The position numbers and the translations under genes were made by a program. Shown here one piece after another: positions 1 through 4,520 of a stretch of 9,360 bases of DNA. The notes under the pieces were generated by a model, which ran no database searches, was not told where the DNA came from, and saw nothing but the letters and a program-made list of their open reading frames with translations. Each line of letters begins with the position of its first letter. Within the stretch, counting starts at the first letter, position 1. Origin of the DNA: an uncultured Peptococcaceae bacterium (GTDB lineage Bacteria; Bacillota; Dehalobacteriia; UBA4068; JAAVYR01); NCBI GenBank assembly GCA_949739465.1, contig CATIYQ010000106.1:1-9360 (forward strand). The letters run 5' to 3'.

Positions 1-50
1 CTGCGCTACTTTCTGCAAACACCTTTTTCATTCAAATATTTTATTTTGTG

Positions 51-58
51 AGGAAAGG
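51..58 (+). promoter_or_regulatory. Shine-Dalgarno deciding the transporter start
   Basis: AGGAAAGG abuts the ATG at 59 (no spacing) and is 9 nt from the in-frame ATG at 68. Normal spacing therefore favours 68, which also gives a clean signal peptide beginning MKKMTKILL. No convincing -35/-10 pair was found in the 50 bases before it; the promoter may lie outside the window. Confidence 0.7.
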
Positions 59-67
59 ATGTCTTTT

Positions 68-1516
68 ATGAAAAAAATGACGAAAATACTTCTGTGTGCC
101 CTATGCTTGTTCCTTTTATGCACACAGGCTGTTTTTGCCGACGAAGCTGCCCATGAAGCGGTAAATGAATCCTTGCCGCTCTGGAGCATGATCCCATTTG
201 CTTGTATGTTGCTTTCTATTGCTGTATTCCCCTTAGTAAAACCAGAATGGTGGGAAAAGAATATGCTGAAAGTTGCCATCGGCTGGTCTTTGCTCTTCTT
301 AGTACCATTCGCTGCCGCTTACGGCGTAGGAGAAGCGATGTTCCGCGTATTGGAATCTATCCTGCTTGACTATATCCCCTTCTTGGTTTTATTACTTGGT
401 TTGTTCGTAGCAGCCGGCGGTATTGCTGTCAAAGGCACTCTCGTTGGCACTACCTTTATGAACATTATCATCTTGGCTATCGGCACCGCTCTTGCCAGCT
501 GGATTGGCACAACAGGCGCTGCCATGCTCATGATTCGTCCTTTAATTAAGGCAAATGCATGGCGGGCAAGAAAAGCCCACATCGTTGTGTTCTTCATCTT
601 CACCGTTGCCAATATGGGCGGTTGTCTTACCCCCCTCGGTGACCCGCCGCTCTTTATGGGTTTCAACCGCGGCGTACCTTTCATGTGGACCATGAAATTA
701 TTGCCATTGATGTTGGTTAACTTTGCACTCTTAATGGTACTCTTCGCTATCATCGACCATATCCGTTGCAAACAGGAATACGCAGCCGGTCGTTCTCCTA
801 AGGATATGATTGGTAACGAAGACGCCAAAGAAAAAATCTCCATCGAAGGCGGTCACAACGTTATTTTCATCGCCATGGTTATTTTAGGCGTTATCCTCTC
901 CGGCGTATTGCCGCTCAAAGTTGACTTCTTCGCCAACGGCAACGGCATCACCGTATTCCCTGATGTTGTATTCCCATATGCCACTTTGTTAGAAATCATC
1001 ATCATCTTGTTGGCAAGCTATCTCTCTATGAAAACCACCAAACGTTCTACCCGTCAGTTAAACGGTTTCAACTTTGGTCCTATTGAAGAAGTTGCAAAGC
1101 TCTTCATCGGTATTTTCCTTACCATGATTCCCGCTATTGGTATCTTGAAAGTACACGGCGCCGAACTGGGCATCACCGAACCATGGCAAATGTTCTGGGC
1201 AACCGGGTTATTATCCTCCTTCTTGGATAACACCCCAACTTACCTGGTATTCTTACAAACTGCCGGTACTTTAGGCGCAACCACAGGGGTTGCCACCTCC
1301 GTTGGTATGGTAGCGGAACAGGTCTTGATTGCTATCTCCGCAGGGGCTGTATTTATGGGTGCAAACACCTACATCGGTAACGCGCCAAACTTCATGGTAA
1401 AAGCCATCGCAGAAGAAAACGGCGTAAAAATGCCTTCCTTCTTCGGTTACATGGCATGGTCTTTCGGGCTTCTCGTACCGGTGCTTATTGTTGATACATT
1501 CATTTTCTTCCTGTAA
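68..1516 (+). CDS. NhaD/CitMHS_2-type sodium:proton antiporter (ion transporter family)
   Basis: Polytopic inner-membrane transporter of about 482 residues, full length for the family usually annotated as sodium:proton antiporter or putative citrate transporter (CitMHS_2, ion transporter superfamily). Counting from the ATG at 59, the signature loops are WIGTTGAAMLMIRP (148-161), GGCLTPLGDPPLFMGF (187-202), SFLDNTPTYLVF (387-398) and GANTYIGNAPNFM (434-446). These two pseudo-symmetric half-loops, with D195 and D390, are what the family uses for ion/substrate binding. About 12 hydrophobic helices follow a cleavable-looking signal peptide that ends VFA before DEAAHEA. I start at ATG 68 rather than 59 because AGGAAAGG (51-58) touches the 59 ATG but lies 9 nt before 68. 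The gene is monocistronic, with a strong terminator behind it. Substrate (Na+/H+ exchange or a carboxylate) cannot be decided from sequence; family assignment is firm. Confidence 0.9.
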   Translation: MKKMTKILLCALCLFLLCTQAVFADEAAHEAVNESLPLWSMIPFACMLLSIAVFPLVKPEWWEKNMLKVAIGWSLLFLVPFAAAYGVGEAMFRVLESILLDYIPFLVLLLGLFVAAGGIAVKGTLVGTTFMNIIILAIGTALASWIGTTGAAMLMIRPLIKANAWRARKAHIVVFFIFTVANMGGCLTPLGDPPLFMGFNRGVPFMWTMKLLPLMLVNFALLMVLFAIIDHIRCKQEYAAGRSPKDMIGNEDAKEKISIEGGHNVIFIAMVILGVILSGVLPLKVDFFANGNGITVFPDVVFPYATLLEIIIILLASYLSMKTTKRSTRQLNGFNFGPIEEVAKLFIGIFLTMIPAIGILKVHGAELGITEPWQMFWATGLLSSFLDNTPTYLVFLQTAGTLGATTGVATSVGMVAEQVLIAISAGAVFMGANTYIGNAPNFMVKAIAEENGVKMPSFFGYMAWSFGLLVPVLIVDTFIFFL

Positions 1517-1561
1517 GAAATAAACTTATCTTCCATTAAAAATAACAACCATTTCACAAAA

Positions 1562-1597
1562 ACCTCTGCCTGGCACTTTACCCGGCAGAGGTTTTTT
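1562..1597 (+). terminator. Intrinsic terminator of the transporter gene
   Basis: A perfect 9-bp stem, ACCTCTGCC (1562-1570) with GGCAGAGGT (1584-1592), a 13-nt loop and six T (1592-1597). It sits 45 nt after the stop codon. An A-run (1557-1562) precedes it, so it could also work weakly on the other strand. Confidence 0.92.
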
Positions 1598-1610
1598 GTA
1601 TGAAAACACA

Positions 1611-1639
1611 TTGACTTTCCAAGGATTATTCATTAGAAT
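1611..1639 (+). promoter_or_regulatory. Near-consensus sigma-A promoter of the Cys-rich mini-gene
   Basis: -35 TTGACT (1611-1616) and -10 TAGAAT (1634-1639), each 5/6 to consensus, are separated by exactly 17 bp. Transcription would start near 1646. The -10 lies inside the left arm of the inverted repeat at 1631-1668, so a protein bound there would block RNA polymerase. Confidence 0.8.
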
Positions 1640-1668
1640 GTTAAGGGATTGCCCTTAACATTCTAATG
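1631..1668. promoter_or_regulatory. Perfect 17-bp inverted repeat, probable operator
   Basis: Arms CATTAGAATGTTAAGGG (1631-1647) and CCCTTAACATTCTAATG (1652-1668) are exact reverse complements around a 4-nt centre, ATTG. The left arm covers the -10 box and the centre covers the predicted start of transcription, so only the right arm would be transcribed. This argues for a DNA operator rather than an RNA hairpin or terminator; there is also no T-run. The inner heptamers TTAAGGG/CCCTTAA recur in front of the neighbouring XRE gene (2216-2231), whose product is the natural candidate to bind here. The binding itself is inference. Confidence 0.75.
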
Positions 1669-1674
1669 AAGGAG
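1669..1674 (+). promoter_or_regulatory. Shine-Dalgarno pointing to a TTG start
   Basis: AAGGAG lies 9 nt before an in-frame TTG at 1684. The only upstream in-frame ATG (1666) precedes this site, lies within the operator arm and has no ribosome binding site of its own. The TTG is therefore the better start. Confidence 0.7.
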
Positions 1675-1683
1675 ATTACCCCT

Positions 1684-1860
1684 TTGATAAAATGCTATCG
1701 TCGGCTTTGTATCTATTACCAAAATGGGATTTGCTTAAAAGACTCTATTACTATAGATAGAAAAGGGTTTTGCGCCGATTATCTTGACACACAAAAAAGT
1801 GAGTTATTTCGGTTAAAAAAGAAACTGAGCGAACAATGGAATCAAGAAACAAATAAGTAA
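1684..1860 (+). CDS. Small four-cysteine protein (58 aa), function unknown
   Basis: I do not recognise a named family. From the TTG start the product is 58 residues, with cysteines at 4, 9, 17 and 30 (C-x4-C-x7-C-x12-C) in a pattern IDxxGxCxDY that resembles short, probably metal-binding proteins often seen on phages and other accessory elements of Firmicutes. The C-terminal half is a charged, Lys/Glu-rich helix (residues about 35-56) without cysteines. No signal peptide or membrane segment is present. The codons are AT-richer than in the transporter and cell-wall genes on either side. It is transcribed from a strong promoter overlaid by an inverted-repeat operator and converges on the XRE regulator, sharing its terminator. 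The layout suggests a tightly repressed target gene; that is inference. A start at ATG 1666 would give 64 residues. Confidence 0.72.
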   Translation: MIKCYRRLCIYYQNGICLKDSITIDRKGFCADYLDTQKSELFRLKKKLSEQWNQETNK

Positions 1861-1890
1861 CAGGGGTATTGCCCCTGTTACTTTATATTC
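1857..1890. terminator. Shared bidirectional terminator between convergent genes
   Basis: A perfect 10-bp stem, GTAACAGGGG (1857-1866) with CCCCTGTTAC (1872-1881), has a 5-nt loop and starts within the stop codon of the Cys-rich gene. U-rich sequence follows on both strands (TTTATATTCT on +, TTATTTGTTTC on -), so it can end both the + gene and the - strand XRE gene that stops at 1903. Confidence 0.75.
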
Positions 1891-1902
1891 TACTTCTTTA
1901 TA

Positions 1903-2166
1903 CTATTCCGCTTCATCATCTTTATTATCTTCGTCAAATTCGCCTTCATTCATTTCAGGAAAATCCAGTAATTGAGACACGGTCATGCAAAAAGCATGGG
2001 CAATTTTGTTTAATGTTCGAATTCCGGGACTGTCTGTCCGCAGCGTCATAATATCGCTAATCGTCCCTTGGGGAACGCCTGACATTTTGGCAAGGGCGTT
2101 AGGAGAAATATTTCTTTTTCGGCATAGCTCAGTAATTCGCATTCTCAGGGCTTCACAATATGTCAC
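1903..2166 (-). CDS. XRE-family helix-turn-helix transcriptional regulator
   Basis: An 87-residue cytoplasmic DNA-binding protein that is essentially one HTH_3/Cro-C1 domain (residues about 8-70). The scaffold is ITELCRKRNISPNALAKMSG, then VPQGTISDIM as the turn and recognition helix, then TLNKIAHAFCMTVSQLLDF. This is the layout of a large Clostridia/Negativicutes XRE group. Residues 71-87 form a strongly acidic tail (E/D-rich), unusual for a minimal repressor and possibly a dimer or partner contact. The start is GTG at 2166, with GGAG of a GGAGAGGAG tract 9 nt upstream. It converges on the Cys-rich gene, and a palindrome with the same heptamers as that gene's operator lies about 50-65 nt upstream of this start. 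Autoregulation plus repression of the neighbour is the likely scheme, inferred. It carries no ligand-binding or peptidase domain. Confidence 0.88.
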   Translation of the reverse strand: MTYCEALRMRITELCRKRNISPNALAKMSGVPQGTISDIMTLRTDSPGIRTLNKIAHAFCMTVSQLLDFPEMNEGEFDEDNKDDEAE

Positions 2167-2215
2167 GAAACAAATCTCCTCTCCTGATTTTCTATCATTA
2201 GGATATAACGGAATT

Positions 2216-2231
2216 CCCTTAACTTTAAGGG
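2216..2231. promoter_or_regulatory. Palindrome upstream of the XRE gene, probable operator
   Basis: CCCTTAA (2216-2222), CT, TTAAGGG (2225-2231): a 16-bp perfect palindrome. It uses the same heptamer pair as the operator at 1631-1668, but with the arms in the opposite order. On the - strand it falls just upstream of a weak -10 candidate, TATATC (2202-2207), i.e. about where a -35 would be. No strong -35 is visible. CATTAG, the outer end of the first operator, also occurs on both sides (2196-2201 and 2237-2242), here as direct repeats. Confidence 0.6.
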
Positions 2232-2284
2232 TAAACCATTAGCATGAAAAATTTATAGAAAAGAGATAACATACTGCATTCATA

Positions 2285-2476
2285 TTATTTCACAATATAG
2301 AACTTATTTGCACGATCTCGCTTTTTATCGATGACTCGCTCGCCTTCCTCCCGATATACATCTGTAATCAGTCCGGTAAAGGTTAAGTCCTTGCCACAAT
2401 AAGGACAATACCAAATACCCCGGTCATGGGCGGAATAAGACACTTGATTACAGTTTTCACAGCGTTTATAAGACAT
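2285..2476 (-). CDS. Small zinc-ribbon protein (63 aa), function unknown
   Basis: The product carries C6-x2-C9 and C24-x2-C27 (CENC and CPYCGKDL), a classic four-cysteine zinc-ribbon/rubredoxin-like knuckle, followed by a basic C-terminal tail (KKRDRANKFYIVK). No membrane segment or enzymatic domain can be seen. Such single-ribbon proteins are widespread in Firmicutes without assigned function. The ATG at 2476 is preceded directly by in-frame stops (TGA, TAG), so it cannot start earlier. AGGAG touches the ATG with zero spacing, while a stronger purine tract (GGAGGAAGGAG, 2490-2500) lies 13 nt away, so initiation is atypical. It is upstream of, and in the same direction as, the XRE gene with a 118-nt gap holding the second palindrome. 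No terminator is visible between them, so read-through into the regulator is possible. Confidence 0.75.
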   Translation of the reverse strand: MSYKRCENCNQVSYSAHDRGIWYCPYCGKDLTFTGLITDVYREEGERVIDKKRDRANKFYIVK

Positions 2477-2500
2477 CTCCTATCACACACTCCTTCCTCC
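2477..2500 (-). promoter_or_regulatory. Unusual double Shine-Dalgarno of the zinc-ribbon gene
   Basis: On the - strand a GGAGGAAGGAG tract (2490-2500) and an AGGAG (2477-2481) precede the ATG. The first is 13 nt away (slightly far) and the second has no spacing. Neither is ideal, yet no downstream start keeps both CxxC pairs. Confidence 0.45.
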
Positions 2501-2605
2501 CACAAAACACATGGTCCTTTAGGATTAGTCTACCACCTATCCCCCGGAGAATGTTGCCTGTTTCTGTCGGGAAGAGAAGGAAATATTCCCCCTTTTTCCG
2601 CACAA

Positions 2606-2634
2606 TAAAAAGAGGACTGCCAAGGCAGCCCTCT
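2606..2634 (-). terminator. Intrinsic terminator after the SH3b gene
   Basis: The arms AGAGG-A-CTGCC (2611-2621) and GGCAG-C-CCTCT (2624-2634) pair with one A/C mismatch. The - strand reads into TTTTT (2611-2607). It lies about 30 nt beyond the SH3b stop and closes the long - strand cell-envelope block. The + strand also has eight T after the stem, so it is potentially bidirectional. Confidence 0.85.
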
Positions 2635-2665
2635 TTTTTTTCTTTGATATTTATGACGCCGTATT

Positions 2666-3199
2666 TTAGTTTACTTTGACATATTGGGCGGAAATCCAGC
2701 CTTCTTTGCCGTCGCTCAATTTGATTTTATACCAATTGCCGTCTGTACCGGCTTTGGTTTCCAATAAGTTGTACTTTTCGCCCTTTTTCACAGAACCCAC
2801 TTTGGCATAGGTGGTACCTGCACCGCCCCGCACATTGAGACTCTCGGCGTTAATGGTGATGGTTTTGGTTGTGGTCGTAGTATTTCCGTTGTTATTTGAC
2901 GTGGTCGTATTGCCATTGTTGTTCGGTGTCGTAGTAGTGCCGCCATTATTGGTCGGGGGTGTGGTAGGCGTCGTTGTACCGCCATTATTTACGCTTGCTT
3001 TTAATTCATCTAATTGGGTCTGGATTGCAGCAGTCCGTTCGCCAACAATTTTTTCCACATAGCTTTGGGATACCAACGGGTCGTCAGCAGAGCCGGGCAT
3101 TGCAGTTACGGCTTGTACCACTTGCCCCAATACAAAGCCCACCGTCAAACATACCAAAGACCCCAAAGATAAGAGAATCATTCCTTTTTTATTATTCAT
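2666..3199 (-). CDS. Membrane-anchored SH3b-domain protein
   Basis: A 177-residue envelope protein in three parts. Residues 7-32 are a hydrophobic signal-anchor (GMILLSLGSLVCLTVGFVLG). Residues 34-70 carry PGSADDPLVSQSYV and a short coiled-coil-like helix (IQTQLDELK). Residues 71-111 are a Thr/Asn/Gly/Pro linker. Residues 113-177 form a bacterial SH3 domain (SH3_3), with LNVRGGAGTTYAKVGSVKKG and the closing GWISAQYVKV. SH3b domains of this type usually bind peptidoglycan or its stem peptides, so this is probably a non-catalytic wall-binding factor; no hydrolase domain is present. The start ATG has AAGGGGG 7 nt upstream. It follows wecA by 48 nt without a terminator or clear promoter and is probably co-transcribed with it. 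The PGSADDPLV segment resembles the N-terminal region of other Firmicutes envelope proteins from memory; that link is not verified. Confidence 0.87.
   Translation of the reverse strand: MNNKKGMILLSLGSLVCLTVGFVLGQVVQAVTAMPGSADDPLVSQSYVEKIVGERTAAIQTQLDELKASVNNGGTTTPTTPPTNNGGTTTTPNNNGNTTTSNNNGNTTTTTKTITINAESLNVRGGAGTTYAKVGSVKKGEKYNLLETKAGTDGNWYKIKLSDGKEGWISAQYVKVN
2867..2989 (-). repeat. Low-complexity Thr/Asn/Gly linker with 27-bp repeat units
   Basis: Encodes residues 71-111 of the SH3b protein. Two adjacent NNNGNTTT units (residues 93-100 and 102-109) give a 27-bp period, preceded by two NNGGTTT units (71-77 and 84-90). The copies have diverged at the DNA level, so this is an older expansion. 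It would act as a flexible spacer between membrane anchor and SH3 domain. Confidence 0.75.
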
Positions 3200-3247
3200 A
3201 CCAGTTCCCCCTTAATTAAACTATGATTCAGATTCCAAAGAATTTGT

Positions 3248-4285
3248 TTATTTATTTTCACCGGCTGCCACCGCCCCACGGGAGAGAATCCCCAGCTTGT
3301 AAGCGCCAACGGTGATGATGACCACCATACAACAAAGAATGAGTAACGCCTGTGAAGAGCCAACCATGCTCATGACTACCGCGCACAGGCTAAACGCACC
3401 CGTAATACCATAAATAACCAATACCGCTTTGGTTTGGGTCAAACCTCTTGCCAACAGACAATGATGCAGATGTCCTTTGTCCGCTTTGAAAATAGGCTGA
3501 TGATTCTTCATGCGACGGATAATAGCGAAAAAGGTATCCAGAATAGGAATGCCCAAAATAGCAACAACCACAAAGACAGAAATGACCGTCGCCGTCTTTG
3601 CCACGCTAATTACCGATAACCCTCCCAACACAAATCCTAAAAATAGTGAACCGCAGTCCCCCATGAAGATTTGAGCGGGATGAAAATTATACTTCAAGAA
3701 TGCAATAGCCGAACATGCCAGGAACAACGCTAACGCCGCCGCAATCATCTGTCCCCGCCACAGAGAAATCACCACCATAGTAAGAGCCGAGATTGCCGAA
3801 ACGCCTGCCGCCAAACCATCCAAACCGTCAATAAGATTTACCGCATTGCTAACTCCCATGAGCCAAATCACCGTCAGCGGCCAAGCAAAAATCCCCAGAG
3901 AAACCACTTGGTTATTAAAAGGATTGGTAATAAACTCTACGGGAGAAACCATGGCGCAAAAGATAAGGGACGCCAGGAACTGTCCGAAGAGCTTCATCCA
4001 AGGAGAGATACAATAGATGTCGTCAATAACCCCGATTAACACCACCACTGATGCGGAGATGACCAAGCCCACACCGGGACCTTCCATATATCCGGACCCC
4101 AGCACTGCCAGGACAAACCCCAGATAAATAGCGATACCGCCCATACGGGGAATCAGCCCTTTATGGACTTTGCGCGGGTCTGGCTTATCTACCACACCCA
4201 GTTTTATAGCTAATTTTTTCACAAACGGCGTTGCAATCAGCGTTACCAGGATTGCAATGACCATCCCCTTTAACATCGGAAGCAT
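3248..4285 (-). CDS. Undecaprenyl-phosphate sugar-1-phosphate transferase, WecA/TagO type
   Basis: Polytopic membrane enzyme of the MraY/WecA family. It would transfer a HexNAc-1-phosphate (typically GlcNAc-1-P from UDP-GlcNAc) to undecaprenyl phosphate, the first step of teichoic-acid-like or secondary wall polymers. Numbered from the ATG at 4309, the family motifs are VDKPDPRKVH...IPRMGG (40-58), the Mg-binding DD at 96-97, NAVNLIDGLDG (155-165, catalytic Asp region), FMGDCGS (215-221) and GHLHH (279-283). The last separates WecA/TagO from MraY. About 11 helices and normal length. I place the start at ATG 4285 (345 aa) because GGGAG lies 6 nt before it, whereas 4309 has only an A-rich leader. 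It has its own promoter behind murJ and is followed closely by the SH3b gene. Sugar specificity is family knowledge, not visible here; tagO or wecA would both be reasonable names. Confidence 0.92.
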   Translation of the reverse strand: MLPMLKGMVIAILVTLIATPFVKKLAIKLGVVDKPDPRKVHKGLIPRMGGIAIYLGFVLAVLGSGYMEGPGVGLVISASVVVLIGVIDDIYCISPWMKLFGQFLASLIFCAMVSPVEFITNPFNNQVVSLGIFAWPLTVIWLMGVSNAVNLIDGLDGLAAGVSAISALTMVVISLWRGQMIAAALALFLACSAIAFLKYNFHPAQIFMGDCGSLFLGFVLGGLSVISVAKTATVISVFVVVAILGIPILDTFFAIIRRMKNHQPIFKADKGHLHHCLLARGLTQTKAVLVIYGITGAFSLCAVVMSMVGSSQALLILCCMVVIITVGAYKLGILSRGAVAAGENK

Positions 4286-4291
4286 AGCTTT

Positions 4292-4296
4292 CTCCC
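4292..4296 (-). promoter_or_regulatory. Shine-Dalgarno deciding the wecA/tagO start
   Basis: GGGAG on the - strand, 6 nt before ATG 4285, within the longer ORF that begins at 4309. The start it selects gives MLPMLKGMVIA, which matches the usual short cytoplasm/periplasm lead of this family better than the extra MGIWWEKA. Confidence 0.6.
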
Positions 4297-4347
4297 ACCA
4301 AATACCCATTCATCTTTTTTCGACTGCAACGCAAGTCAATTAGTAAT

Positions 4348-4376
4348 AGTTTAATCTTTTTATACAAAAAATGCAA
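4348..4376 (-). promoter_or_regulatory. Secondary promoter candidate for wecA-SH3b
   Basis: - strand TTGCAT (4371-4376), 17-bp spacer, TAAACT (4348-4353). Each box matches consensus at four positions. It would give a leader of about 55 nt to the start at 4285. Weaker than the extended -10 site upstream. Confidence 0.4.
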
Positions 4377-4397
4377 TCCTTATCTGAATTCTGTTTT

Positions 4398-4426
4398 ATT
4401 ATACCAAAATTCCCATCTGTTTGCAC
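4398..4426 (-). promoter_or_regulatory. Extended -10 promoter for wecA-SH3b
   Basis: On the - strand TGGTATAAT (4398-4406) is a perfect -10 with the extended TGn element. The -35 at 17-bp spacing is poor (GTGCAA, 4421-4426), as is usual for extended -10 promoters. Transcription from about 4391 leaves a leader of roughly 100 nt. It makes wecA and the SH3b gene separable from csaB-murJ. Confidence 0.65.
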
Positions 4427-4439
4427 TATCTATTTTACA

Positions 4440-4506
4440 GGGAACGACATAAATCTACCTGAATAAGACCTATTTTATTAGACGCTGTCAGAAAATTTAT
4501 GTTCCC
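4440..4506. repeat. Imperfect inverted repeat between murJ and wecA
   Basis: GGGAACGACATAAA (4440-4453) and TTTATGTTCCC (4496-4506) pair except for a 3-nt bulge, enclosing 42 bases that contain a second, smaller inverted pair (CTGAATAA/TTATTAG). It begins 15 nt after the murJ stop codon on the - strand. No T-run follows, so it is not a standard intrinsic terminator. It may stabilise the murJ mRNA end, or be the remnant of a small mobile sequence. Confidence 0.45.
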
Positions 4507-4520
4507 GTTTCTCCTCTAAT

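Noticed and set aside
370..843. 157-aa open frame on the - strand inside the transporter gene
   Set aside because: It lies fully antisense to a well-supported membrane protein, has no domain or ribosome binding site, and reflects codon bias of the + strand gene.
1869..2242. Two + strand open frames overlapping the XRE gene
   Set aside because: They are antisense to a recognisable HTH domain, and the first begins inside the shared terminator; no family features.
2867..2989. Short tandem units considered as a CRISPR-like array
   Set aside because: The units are codon-period repeats inside a coding linker, only about 27 bp with no spacers and no cas genes.
2811..3062. Val/Leu-rich + strand open frame that looks like a membrane peptide
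   Set aside because: It is the complement of the Thr/Asn/Gly linker codons of the SH3b gene; the hydrophobic run is a by-product of that repeat.
4311..4376. Start of an alternative 63-aa - strand frame ahead of wecA, considered as a leader peptide
   Set aside because: It overlaps the wecA N-terminus in another frame, its upstream part coincides with promoter-like sequence, and no Shine-Dalgarno is evident.
4440..4506. Inverted repeat considered as insertion-sequence ends
   Set aside because: There is no transposase, no target-site duplication I could see, and only 67 bases in total; kept as an unexplained repeat only.
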